NCBI RefSeq assembly: GCF_000971295.1
Contig: NZ_LANJ01000045.1
Span: forward strand, 184,014 to 248,013
Direction: 5' to 3'
Length of the DNA: 64,000 bases
Origin: Devosia epidermidihirudinis
GTDB lineage: Bacteria > Pseudomonadota > Alphaproteobacteria > Rhizobiales > Devosiaceae
Of the stretch, positions 29,770-37,976 are shown piece after piece (the stretch's first letter is position 1; the number at the start of each line of letters is the position of its first letter). A model generated the notes under the pieces. That model worked only from the letters and a program-made list of their open reading frames with translations. It did no database searches and was not told the origin of the DNA. Position numbers and translations under genes: made by a program.

Positions 29770-30270
29770 ATGAAATCTCTGGTTCTCGCCCTGGCTATGG
29801 TCGTATTGACGCCTCTCGCCAGCGGAGCCGAAGAGATGCGCGGCCTGTCGCCGACCCAGCTCGGCGAAGTGTTTTGCATGGCCTATCTGAGTGGCGACGA
29901 AGATCTCGCTCTGGCCATCTCGACGCCGGTGCTCGCGACTGCCGTGGCCCATGCCGTCGCGCGCAATGACGCGATCGCCCGCGCTAACCCCGATGACAAG
30001 CCGCCCCTCGGCGACGGAGTACCCTGGATGCTCGCCCCCGACTATGCATCCATCTGCACGGTCGGCGAGATCGAGACCAAAGACGGCATCGTCTACGTCC
30101 CCATCCACTATGCCTTCCCCGACGATCCCAACGTCACCTATGACGACAAGCTGGAACTGGGCTCTGCGCCCGGACCCTACGGCTATGGCTCCCTGCGCCG
30201 CGTGGACAACGTGCTCTATGGCGACGGCGGCTCGCTCCAGTCGCTTCTGGTGTCAATTTTCGATCAGTGA
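29770..30270 (+). CDS. Secreted protein of unknown function
   Basis: 166-residue precursor with a signal peptide (about 1-19, cleavage near LASGA). The mature part is acidic with a helical first half (LSPTQLGEVFCMAYLSGDEDLALA) and a second half rich in beta and turn residues (VYVPIHYAFPDDPNVTYDDKLEL). Two cysteines. The N-terminal helical part and length resemble small periplasmic NTF2-like or DUF proteins, but I cannot name a family. It begins 17 nt after the LysR stop and may be cotranscribed with it. Confidence 0.65.
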   Translation: MKSLVLALAMVVLTPLASGAEEMRGLSPTQLGEVFCMAYLSGDEDLALAISTPVLATAVAHAVARNDAIARANPDDKPPLGDGVPWMLAPDYASICTVGEIETKDGIVYVPIHYAFPDDPNVTYDDKLELGSAPGPYGYGSLRRVDNVLYGDGGSLQSLLVSIFDQ

Positions 30271-30443
30271 TTCTTGCCTTGACGCAGCAGCCACTTAGGC
30301 GCATTGCGGACCTTGTCGAACCCAACTCATAGGACCCGACCCGTGAACCCCGACTCTCGAAGTCGATCTACAACCAAAAAGTTACGTCGCACGGCTTAAC
30401 CTCGATGGGCCGGAGCGATGCTCTAGCCTGTAAGGAAGCCGCC

Positions 30444-31436
30444 ATGCTGCGCATTTTCACGCACAACGGACAACACCTCGTCGCCGCGACCATCGAAGGC
30501 CAATCGGCCCCCGAAAGCTACGCCGACGCCATCTGGTACGATCTGTTCAATCCCACCCGCGACGAAGAACTGCTTGTTGAACGCTGCCTTGGCATCGCTG
30601 TGCCGACGCGCGACGAAATGCAGGACATTGAGCCATCCGCCCGTCTCTACGCCGAATCCGGCGCCGAGTTCATGACGGTGACCACCCTGTCCCACATGCA
30701 CGAGCATGACCCCGTCAAAGCCCCTGTCACCTTCATCCTGCGCGACAAGGTGCTGGTAACGCTGCGCTATTCCGAGCCCACCCCGTTTGCCACCTTCCAG
30801 GCCGCAGCGCAGCGCCCCAATGGCCGCGCCTACGTCACGGGCGAGCTTGTCATGGTTGGCCTGCTCGAGGCGCTGATCGACCGGCTTGCACAGGTGCTGG
30901 AATGGGCCGGCGACGAGCTCGACGGCATTTCCCGTGGCGTCTTCCGCTCGACCGCCAAGAACGCCGTGCGCAAGGCGCGCAACCTTGAGGGCCTGATCGA
31001 AAAAATCGGCAACAAGGGCGATATGCTGACGCTGGTGCGGGAAAGCCTAGTCAGCATCCAGCGCCTGACGACCTTTCATCAGGCCCGTGACATGTCGACC
31101 GCCAAGACCGCCCGCGAGCTGCGTCAGGAGCTGAAAGTGCTGCAGCGCGACGCCGAGGCTCTCGGCGATCACGCCGGCTTCCTCTCCAACAAGGTGAACT
31201 TCCTGCTCGACGCGACTCTGGGGCTGATCAACCTCGAACAGAACGCCATCATCAAGATTTTCTCGGTGGCCGCCGTCGTCTTCCTGCCACCAACGCTGGT
31301 CGCATCGATCTACGGCATGAACTTCGAGGCCATGCCCGAGCTGGCCCTGCCCTATGGCTACCCGCTGGCGCTCGGCGCCATGGTCGCCTCGGCCGTGCTG
31401 CCTTACCTGTTCTTCAAGAAACGCGGCTGGCTCTAA
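30444..31436 (+). CDS. corA: CorA-family magnesium/divalent cation transporter
   Basis: Pentameric channel for Mg2+ and related ions. 330 residues: a large cytoplasmic N-terminal domain with a long stalk helix, then two C-terminal membrane helices. The signature Y-G-M-N ends at residue 293 (IYGMNFEAMPEL), and the protein ends in a basic KKRGWL tail. The start at 30444 has AAGGAAG upstream; an earlier in-frame ATG at 30405 is less likely. No riboswitch could be recognised in the 173-bp leader. Confidence 0.93.
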   Translation: MLRIFTHNGQHLVAATIEGQSAPESYADAIWYDLFNPTRDEELLVERCLGIAVPTRDEMQDIEPSARLYAESGAEFMTVTTLSHMHEHDPVKAPVTFILRDKVLVTLRYSEPTPFATFQAAAQRPNGRAYVTGELVMVGLLEALIDRLAQVLEWAGDELDGISRGVFRSTAKNAVRKARNLEGLIEKIGNKGDMLTLVRESLVSIQRLTTFHQARDMSTAKTARELRQELKVLQRDAEALGDHAGFLSNKVNFLLDATLGLINLEQNAIIKIFSVAAVVFLPPTLVASIYGMNFEAMPELALPYGYPLALGAMVASAVLPYLFFKKRGWL

Positions 31437-31609
31437 GGCCCTGCGCGAGTGGGCAGTGCTGAAACTCTGCCCACTCCGCTCAATATTTCTGCGGCACCCT
31501 GCTGCGACACCATTCCATTTGTCCTTGATTCGATTGACTTATTCCAAGCAGCATGCGGGGCGTGCATAGCTAATATGTCGTCTGCCCGATTGTTGGGCAC
31601 ATGCTCAAG

Positions 31610-31740
31610 GCATATATCCCCGTCAGCACAGCGGGCCCTTCTCCCTCCTCCCTTGCGGCCTGCTGCGTTCCCTCCTTGCGGGAACTCGTTCCTGCAGCTT
31701 TGTGGCTCTGCTCTCCCCTCGAGCAGGGCCACATTTTTTC
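31610..31740 (+). ncRNA. AbcR-like (alpha-r15-type) trans-acting small RNA, candidate
   Basis: Three stacked stem-loops and a terminator with no reading frame. Hairpin 1: CAGCGGGCC/GGCCTGCTG (31629-31637 with 31657-31665) displays a pyrimidine loop containing CTCCCTCCTCCC, complementary to ribosome binding sites. Hairpin 2: GTTCCC/GGGAAC (31667-31672 with 31680-31685), loop TCCTTGC. Terminator: GTGGCTCTGCTC/GAGCAGGGCCAC (31702-31732) and TTTTTT. This layout fits AbcR RNAs that silence ABC-transporter mRNAs. The 5' end is uncertain; an inverted repeat TGCCC/GGGCA at 31583-31599 is either a further 5' hairpin or a regulator site. Confidence 0.6.
31702..31740 (+). terminator. Rho-independent terminator of the AbcR-like RNA
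   Basis: 12-bp stem (one G-T pair) with a 7-nt loop, followed by ATTTTTTC. Confidence 0.9.
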
Positions 31741-31784
31741 CGGCCCCCTGCACTAAATGCATGGCAGCCTTGTATAACCCCTTA

Positions 31785-31813
31785 TTGCCGACCGACTTAG
31801 TAGAGTTCATATT
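31785..31813 (+). promoter_or_regulatory. Promoter of anti-SD small RNA copy 1
   Basis: TTGCCG (31785-31790), 17-nt spacer, CATATT (31808-31813). Copy 2 of the RNA has the same arrangement with TTGCTG and TATATT, and in both the -10 box ends exactly 7 nt before the GTCGC that opens the first hairpin. Confidence 0.6.
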
Positions 31814-31819
31814 GAGACC

Positions 31820-32010
31820 GTCGCTGAGACGCGCTCCGTATCCTCCTCCCTCGGACGCTGTATCGCGACACCGGACTTCGGATCATATCCTCCTCCCTTG
31901 ATCCCGGGTCCACTGGCAGAGCGCATATCCTCCTCCCTTGCTCTCTGCCCCACTTTCGATTTGGCTTCGGCCCAGTCATCAGGCCCCATCTTCGGATGGG
32001 GCCTTTTTTT
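31820..32010 (+). ncRNA. Triple CCTCCTCCC small RNA, copy 1 (alpha-r14/cuckoo-like)
   Basis: About 191 nt with three CCTCCTCCC anti-Shine-Dalgarno motifs at 31842-31850, 31889-31897 and 31929-31937, each placed in or beside a hairpin loop; the first is enclosed by GTCGC/GCGAC (31820-31824 with 31865-31869). It ends in a perfect 9-bp stem with a TTCG loop (31982-32003) and seven T. Small RNAs with this motif (alpha-r14/suhB, CcsR 'cuckoo' RNAs) are known to block translation initiation in Alphaproteobacteria. A second copy lies 690 bp downstream. Confidence 0.78.
31982..32010 (+). terminator. Rho-independent terminator of small RNA copy 1
   Basis: GGCCCCATC/GATGGGGCC stem, TTCG tetraloop, TTTTTTT tail. 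Confidence 0.95.
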
Positions 32011-32109
32011 CGTGCCCTGCCCCACAAGACAAAATCATCGGCCATGCAACAAAACGGCGTGAACCCGCGTTAAACCCAAGCGCACAAAGCGCATTTTGGA
32101 GAGATCGAC

Positions 32110-32277
32110 GTGGGCACATCTGTTCTGATCAGCATTCTCATTACCTTCCTGGTAGTGGTCCTCATTCTCTGGCTGGTGCAACGCCTGCCGATCGAAGCGC
32201 GGATTCGCCAGATTCTACAGATCGTCGTGATCGTGATCGGCATCATCTCGCTGCTGAAGTATCTGGCAGTGTTCTGA
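32110..32277 (+). CDS. Small membrane protein, Thivi_2564-like (55 aa)
   Basis: GTG start at 32110 with GGAGAG 9 nt upstream; TGA at 32275-32277. The product starts GTSVLISILITFLVVVLI and ends GIISLLKYLAVF: two hydrophobic segments separated by the short polar turn QRLPIEARIRQ, so a two-helix membrane hairpin. This pattern (helix, LPI-type turn, helix ending ISLLKYL) recurs in small proteins of the Thivi_2564 type with unknown function. It sits between two copies of the triple-motif small RNA and has its own terminator. Confidence 0.7.
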   Translation: MGTSVLISILITFLVVVLILWLVQRLPIEARIRQILQIVVIVIGIISLLKYLAVF

Positions 32278-32337
32278 CCCAGCATCCGCGCTGGCTGCAT
32301 GGGTCGCCGCGCGGATAAACGGGCATTCTTCCAGGCT

Positions 32338-32362
32338 CGGAGCAAAAGCTCCGGGTCTTTTT
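32338..32362 (+). terminator. Rho-independent terminator after the 55-aa gene
   Basis: CGGAGC/GCTCCG stem with AAAA loop (32338-32353), followed by GGTCTTTTTA. Confidence 0.8.
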
Positions 32363-32477
32363 ATTGAATATCAATACCTTAGTGCGATCGTAGGGGTAGA
32401 TTTATGAGGCCTGCGCCACCCCGGAACTGACAACTTGTCGCTGTGCATACCGCATAGCTGACATGTCGCTACCCGCA

Positions 32478-32506
32478 TTGCTGACCAAAAGGTCAAAACC
32501 TATATT
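32478..32506 (+). promoter_or_regulatory. Promoter of anti-SD small RNA copy 2
   Basis: TTGCTG (32478-32483), 17-nt spacer, TATATT (32501-32506). Conserved relative to the copy 1 promoter. Confidence 0.6.
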
Positions 32507-32512
32507 GGCTTT

Positions 32513-32708
32513 GTCGCTGGTGAAGCCGCTCCGTATCCTCCTCCCTCGGACCCGCTTCTTGCGACACTGGATTTAGGTCGTATCCTCCTCCCTCGACCTG
32601 GGTCCAACCGGTCTGACGCATCTCCTCCTCCCTTGCGTTGGGCCCTTACTTTCGATTTGGCTTCGGCCCTATCATTGGGCTCCAACTTCGGTTGGAGCCT
32701 CTTTTTTT
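32513..32708 (+). ncRNA. Triple CCTCCTCCC small RNA, copy 2 (alpha-r14/cuckoo-like)
   Basis: About 196 nt. CCTCCTCCC motifs at 32537-32545, 32584-32592 and 32624-32632; first hairpin closed by GTCGC/GCGAC (32513-32517 with 32561-32565). Shares with copy 1 the CTCCGTATCCTCCTCCCTCGG block and the ACTTTCGATTTGGCTTCGGC block before the terminator, while the outer stems differ by compensating changes. Ends in GGCTCCAAC-TTCG-GTTGGAGCC plus seven T. Confidence 0.78.
32678..32708 (+). terminator. Rho-independent terminator of small RNA copy 2
   Basis: GGCTCCAAC/GTTGGAGCC stem with TTCG loop (32678-32699), then TC and TTTTTTT. Confidence 0.95.
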
Positions 32709-32821
32709 GCCCTGGATTCCGCGCACGCAAATCCTTTGCGCGCAGCTGCTGCATGGCAGCATTTCCAACTACGCGTTTGTGCGGAGGGCGCCTTCGGCAG
32801 ATAGTGCCACCATAAATTGCG

Positions 32822-32911
32822 GCAGGTCGTGGCTGCCGCTCCTCCAAGGTCAACTGCTTCGGCTGATGACCCTTAGACCCTGCCCATCCCCTCGGGCAGG
32901 GTCTTTTCTTT
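32822..32911 (+). ncRNA. Possible further small RNA, unclassified
   Basis: No reading frame explains the strong terminator here. Upstream of it are a GGCAG/CTGCC hairpin, an unpaired-looking CTCCTCC tract (32840-32846), and an imperfect GGTCA/TGACC stem with a TTCG loop. A weak CATAAA -10-like box lies at 32811-32816. It could be an independent RNA or the tail of a read-through transcript. Confidence 0.4.
32876..32911 (+). terminator. Rho-independent terminator without an assigned gene
   Basis: Perfect 10-bp stem GACCCTGCCC/GGGCAGGGTC (32876-32903, 8-nt loop) followed by TTTTCTTTT. Confidence 0.92.
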
Positions 32912-33047
32912 TCCCAGCCAATTCTGCCGCCATCCCGGCATTTTCTGCCGCCCTGTCCGCAGGCGCGCGCGGCAACGCCTTGATTTTACTGCGCTCCGCC
33001 TCGGCATGGCCCTTGCATAGTCATGCCTGACAGCGCAGGAGCCAATC

Positions 33048-34148
33048 ATGGTTGGTATCAACACGGCCTACAGCACGAATTATGTGAACCACAGCACGGC
33101 TTATGCCGCCAGGAACACGAGCGACTCGCCGGCCGCTCCCGCCACGGGCAGCTCCGATAGCGCCGCAACCAATGTCACCCTGTCAGACGCCGCCAAAGCC
33201 GCGATCAGCGTCAAGGACTTCGCCACCGTCGTCACCGAAGCGCTGGCAAAGCTCAAGACGCTCCTGACCGAAGCTGAGCGCACCTCGCCGCTTGAAGGCG
33301 GCAAGCTGGCACTGAATTTAGGCAGTCTTGACGCCCGCGAACTCTACGCCATGTCCACCGACAAGGCCTTCAGCGCCGACGAACTCAAGGCTGCCGACCT
33401 CGAAATGCAGCGTCGCTTCGAAGCCGCCCTTGCCGGCCCCGCTGCCGTCGCCAAGGTCAGCGGCAACTACCTGGGCCTCTACAAGGCTGCCGCCGAATAT
33501 CTCGATAGCCTGGGCAGCGAGGAAAAAGCCGGCGCTGACTGGATTGCTGGCCGTGCCGCCGTCACCGAGGGCCTCAAGCAGTTGCAGGCCGATCCCAAGA
33601 CCCTGCCCAAAACCTCCAGCGATGATCCCGTAGCGCTCTATCTGGCGCTGGCCGCAGCGGGACAGACCACCCAACCAACCAGCATCACCGATGTGGCCAC
33701 CAGTACGCGCAAGACGCTGGACAAGCTCTATGCCGACGCCATCGCCAATGGCAAAGCACCGACCTTCAACAAGCAGACCACGGTCGGCACCTTCATCGAT
33801 ATGTCCAAGCTCGACAGCCGCAGCCTATCGTCCATCGTGCTCGACACGACAAATCAGTTCAGCCCTGAAGAAGTGCGTACCGCCAAGTCGACGCTTCACG
33901 GCAAGAGCGGCGCTGCCCTGCTCGCCGGCTTCAACAGCGCTGCCAAATCCAGTGACCCCAGCGCCTTCAGCCAGAACATCATCTCACTATTCGCCTCGCT
34001 GAGCCCCGAAGAACGCCAGGCCGCCGGCTGGACCGACAAATTCTACCAGGCCGCCGTCGAGAGCTACCAATCCACCAACAAACTCACTCAAATGTTCGCC
34101 GAAGCCGGCGGCGAAACCACCGGCTTCATGAGCTGGATGGGCAAGTAG
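33048..34148 (+). CDS. Internally duplicated protein of unknown function
   Basis: 366-residue soluble-looking protein with no signal peptide or membrane helix. The Ser/Ala-rich N-terminus holds NVTLSDAAKAAI, a motif style seen in flagellar and secreted regulators such as FlgM, but the rest does not match them. The core is a tandem duplication: about residues 67-166 (SLDARELYAMSTDKAFSADE to YLDSLGSEEKAGADW) resembles 223-328 (KLDSRSLSSIVLDTTNQFSPEE to LFASLSPEERQAAGW). GCAGGAG precedes the ATG. Coding is well supported by length, ribosome site and composition; function is unknown. Confidence 0.75.
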   Translation: MVGINTAYSTNYVNHSTAYAARNTSDSPAAPATGSSDSAATNVTLSDAAKAAISVKDFATVVTEALAKLKTLLTEAERTSPLEGGKLALNLGSLDARELYAMSTDKAFSADELKAADLEMQRRFEAALAGPAAVAKVSGNYLGLYKAAAEYLDSLGSEEKAGADWIAGRAAVTEGLKQLQADPKTLPKTSSDDPVALYLALAAAGQTTQPTSITDVATSTRKTLDKLYADAIANGKAPTFNKQTTVGTFIDMSKLDSRSLSSIVLDTTNQFSPEEVRTAKSTLHGKSGAALLAGFNSAAKSSDPSAFSQNIISLFASLSPEERQAAGWTDKFYQAAVESYQSTNKLTQMFAEAGGETTGFMSWMGK

Positions 34149-34160
34149 GCCAAAGGGGCT

Positions 34161-34670
34161 CTATGCTTTGGGTGTTGCGAGGTATCGGTCTACTGCTGAC
34201 ATAGCTGCCTCAGCAGTAACATGATCTCGAGAACCAAATCGGGGGGCAGCTCCATGCTCGTGTATCCGCACACGGAAAAAATCACCGCTAGGAAACACAG
34301 TTACTCGGCCAAATGAACCTGACTTGCGCCACCTATGGCCACCCTTAGCCCAACCACCTAGAACATGTAGATCCGCATTCGCAGTCCGCGCAGCGGTCTT
34401 GGCACGGCGGGCTGCATTTTTCAGAGCGGCTTCTCTACTTCGCGCATCTACGTAGCTCTCAGCCATTCGCTCTGCGCAAGTGCATCCGCAAGCTAAGTCA
34501 GTAGGGTAGCCGGGGTGGCGCATAAGATGCACGTACCGAATCTGGCGACTGTCACACATCTCACAGGTCAGATGTAGTTCTTCGCCATCTTCACAAGAGT
34601 CATAGACACCAACACAGTCCCAACCCTTCTTGGGGACGCCAATTTCCCTCCACCTTCCAAATGCGCTCAT
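34161..34670 (-). CDS. Cysteine-rich orphan protein, low GC
   Basis: 169 residues. The N-terminal 70 hold seven cysteines (C19, C26, C36, C39, C61, C63, C65), with C36xxC39 and CGCTC suggesting a zinc ribbon-like fold. A basic, Ala/Arg-rich helix follows (about 78-98), then a C-terminal region with HRWRKSGSFGRVTVFPSG. The start at 34670 has GGGGGAG just upstream; GTG 34673 is the alternative. Local GC is about 50-55 percent, clearly below the neighbours, and codon choice is less GC-biased, which suggests recent acquisition. No family recognised. Confidence 0.65.
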   Translation of the reverse strand: MSAFGRWREIGVPKKGWDCVGVYDSCEDGEELHLTCEMCDSRQIRYVHLMRHPGYPTDLACGCTCAERMAESYVDARSREAALKNAARRAKTAARTANADLHVLGGWAKGGHRWRKSGSFGRVTVFPSGDFFRVRIHEHGAAPRFGSRDHVTAEAAMSAVDRYLATPKA

Positions 34671-34752
34671 CACTCCCCCTAAGTAACATTTTCCATGCTA
34701 CACAAGAAAGTAAGGACGTCACAACACTTCGAAGCACCCAGTACTTCTACCG

Positions 34753-35967
<1,215 letters not shown>

Positions 35968-36012
35968 TTAGTGCGCAGGTTTGATAGAGCGAGGCCGCGC
36001 GCCGGGCAAGGC

Positions 36013-37086
36013 TTATGACGGCGCAGCGGTACTCCCGCGCACCACCAGCTCCACCGGCAGCATTTCCCGCCCCTGCGGCCCCTCATTGAGGATGGCCAGC
36101 ACCGCCCGCCGTCCCAGCTCGGCAATCGGCTGGGCGATGGTGGTTAGTGGCGGAACAGACGCGGCGGCCTCGGGCACGCCATCGAACCCCACGATGGACA
36201 CCTCGCCCGGCACAGCGATGCCGCGCCGCTGCAACCAGTCCATCGCGATCAACGCGATACGGTCCGACATGGCCAGAATTGCCGTCGGGCGCGGCCCATT
36301 GGCAAACAGGTCTTCGAGGCAAGCGGCGACGCTTTCCTCGTTGTTGCGGGTCTCGAATATGGCCATGGCGTCGCGCGATATCCCCGCCGCCTCCAGCACC
36401 TGCCAATAGCCGGTGATACGATCATGCGAGGTGCTGTAGAGCGAGGCATCGGCTTGCGCGGCAGTCACCCGCCCATAGTGACGCTCGCTGTATTCCGTGC
36501 TGAGCACGGCAATCTGGCGATGCCCAAGCTCCACCAGATGGCGCGCCGCAGCAGCCGCCCCGCCGATATTGTCGACCACAAGCGCCGGGATCGAGGCATC
36601 ATCGGTGCCCAGCGACAGTGCCATGAACGGCAATTGCCGCTCGCGTGTTAGCTCCACCAAGCGCTCGCCGCCATCAACGCACAGCAGCACAAAGCCATCG
36701 ACCAGCGCGCTCTGGATATTCCAGGCCAGCTTTTCGGGGTTCCCTGCCGATACCAGCGACAGCCCTGCCCCATTGGCGTCGCAGGCTTCGGCAATCCCCG
36801 CCATCAGCGCCCGTGCGAATGGATCTTCGAAGAAATACTTCATCGGCTCGACGGTCGCGACGCCGATAGCATTGACCTTGCCGGCCCGCAGCAGCCGTCC
36901 GGTCAGGCTCGGCCCGGCATAGCCGAGTTCCTTGGCGGTTTTCAGCACGCGTTCGCGCACTTCCTCGCGCACCACGTCGGGGCGGCTGAACACATTTGAC
37001 GCCGTGCCCTGCGACACGCCCGCCGCCTTGGCCACATCCTTCAGCTTGACGCTTGCTTCGCTGCCCTTAGCCACGCCCACTCCCAT
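36013..37086 (-). CDS. LacI-family transcriptional repressor
   Basis: 357 residues. N-terminal LacI helix-turn-helix VKLKDVAKAAGVSQGTASNVFSR (about 13-35) with the hinge helix near RLLRAGKVNAIGV, then a periplasmic-binding-like effector domain (VVDNIGGAAAAARHLVELGH; GVSIVGFDGVPEAA-like end). The inducer is presumably a sugar or related compound but cannot be told. Three operator-type palindromes lie in the 125 bp upstream, so it likely represses itself and the rightward transcript. Confidence 0.92.
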   Translation of the reverse strand: MGVGVAKGSEASVKLKDVAKAAGVSQGTASNVFSRPDVVREEVRERVLKTAKELGYAGPSLTGRLLRAGKVNAIGVATVEPMKYFFEDPFARALMAGIAEACDANGAGLSLVSAGNPEKLAWNIQSALVDGFVLLCVDGGERLVELTRERQLPFMALSLGTDDASIPALVVDNIGGAAAAARHLVELGHRQIAVLSTEYSERHYGRVTAAQADASLYSTSHDRITGYWQVLEAAGISRDAMAIFETRNNEESVAACLEDLFANGPRPTAILAMSDRIALIAMDWLQRRGIAVPGEVSIVGFDGVPEAAASVPPLTTIAQPIAELGRRAVLAILNEGPQGREMLPVELVVRGSTAAPS

Positions 37087-37113
37087 TGCTGCCCAACCAG
37101 CCTAACACAACGA

Positions 37114-37127
37114 TTGTACCGGTTCAA
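37114..37127. promoter_or_regulatory. LacI-type operator 1
   Basis: TTGTACCGGTTCAA, 27 bp ahead of the lacI-type gene start. Same dyad as the two operators that follow, with one changed half-site base. Confidence 0.8.
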
Positions 37128-37133
37128 TTTTCC

Positions 37134-37161
37134 TTGACGCCCTGCACATGAGGCATACATT
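37134..37161 (+). promoter_or_regulatory. Rightward promoter within the LacI operators
   Basis: TTGACG (37134-37139), 16-nt spacer, TACATT (37156-37161). The -10 element runs into operator 2, so bound repressor would block RNA polymerase. Confidence 0.55.
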
Positions 37162-37173
37162 GAACCGATTCAC
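37160..37173. promoter_or_regulatory. LacI-type operator 2
   Basis: TTGAACCGATTCAC; centre 46 bp from operator 1 and 33 bp from operator 3. Confidence 0.8.
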
Positions 37174-37192
37174 GACGCATCGCACTCGCCAA

Positions 37193-37206
37193 TTGAACCG
37201 ATTCAA
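37193..37206. promoter_or_regulatory. LacI-type operator 3
   Basis: TTGAACCGATTCAA, nearly perfect dyad, only 5 nt before the ATG of the 61-aa open frame. Confidence 0.8.
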
Positions 37207-37211
37207 CATCC

Positions 37212-37397
37212 ATGATCCCCGCAAGCTATCTCTTCAAAGACGTCTATCGCCAGCACTGGCTGGAACCCGACCCGATCCCATCAGAAGTCGTCCCGCCGAA
37301 AAATGACGACCATTTCATCTCCGGCACGCTACGCCGCATTCGCTCGGCGCTCACGTTCCGCCTTGCCCGCCAGAACGCGCGGCATGTCTATGAATAG
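37212..37397 (+). CDS. Small protein downstream of LacI operators (61 aa)
   Basis: Begins MIPASYLFKDVYRQHWLEPD and ends with a basic stretch (RRIRSALTFRLARQNARH). No signal or membrane segment. Short proteins starting MIPASYLFK/D occur next to regulators in rhizobia, as far as I recall, without known function. Upstream there is no Shine-Dalgarno sequence because operator 3 takes its place, so translation initiation is uncertain. A GC-rich inverted repeat (CGCCCGCC/GGCGGGCG, about 37411-37457) follows. Confidence 0.5.
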   Translation: MIPASYLFKDVYRQHWLEPDPIPSEVVPPKNDDHFISGTLRRIRSALTFRLARQNARHVYE

Positions 37398-37577
37398 ACT
37401 CAACACTTTAAGCGCCCGCCCGTCGCAAAACTGAGCAAATCCGCGCTGCGGCGGGCGTTAACCATGCCTCAGTTTCGCCCCTAAATGGTACGCAACAGAC
37501 CAAATTCGACACAAACTCGAACCGCATTCGCATGGTTTATTATAACCATTGTGAAGCCGAGGCACGTCGTCGATCCC

Positions 37578-37877
37578 ATGCAAAAATCTTCGTCCTCCAA
37601 GCGTAAATCCCTCAAGCTTTACGCCCTCGCCTCCACGATGGTACTGGCTCTCGGCGCAGCCGGGGCACTCTTTGCTGGCGTCACACCGGCAACTGCAGCG
37701 TCCCTGGCTCACCAGGTCGATACGCAGATCGCCGTGTTTATGGTGCCCCTGACCATACTCATGCTGGCGATCCTGTTTGAAGTCACCCGGGTTGTCCTGC
37801 GCGGCGCTTTACCTGTCGAAGCGCCTGCACCACGCCAGATCCGTGCCTACTGGTCCCCCGGCCAGCTCGAAAACTAG
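37578..37877 (+). CDS. Small two-helix membrane protein of unknown function
   Basis: 99 residues. A Ser/Lys-rich start (QKSSSSKRKSLK), a hydrophobic segment (about 15-40, possibly a signal or first helix ending in VTPATAAS), then a second helix (about 53-72, VFMVPLTILMLAILFEVTRVV). The tail ends with RAYWSPGQLEN. No family recognised. The frame is open from 37485, but ATG 37578 gives the natural product. A strong terminator follows 26 nt after the stop. Confidence 0.6.
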   Translation: MQKSSSSKRKSLKLYALASTMVLALGAAGALFAGVTPATAASLAHQVDTQIAVFMVPLTILMLAILFEVTRVVLRGALPVEAPAPRQIRAYWSPGQLEN

Positions 37878-37902
37878 CTTCTCTCTCCCAAGCCTCCCGA
37901 CT

Positions 37903-37935
37903 GAGCTGGCCCCCAAAGGCCAGCTCTTTTCTTTT
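37903..37935 (+). terminator. Rho-independent terminator
   Basis: GAGCTGGCC/GGCCAGCTC stem (37903-37926, CCCAAA loop) followed by TTTTCTTTT. Confidence 0.93.
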
Positions 37936-37976
37936 GGGTCAGACAGGTTCAAAATCGAGGTGAGGAGGACTGAACG

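Noticed and set aside
30271..30443. Magnesium riboswitch (M-box or mgtA type) in the corA leader
   Set aside because: The conserved helices and core sequences of either class are not visible.
31449..31901. 150-codon plus-strand open frame through the small-RNA locus
   Set aside because: It runs through a strong terminator and two structured RNAs and has no coding signature.
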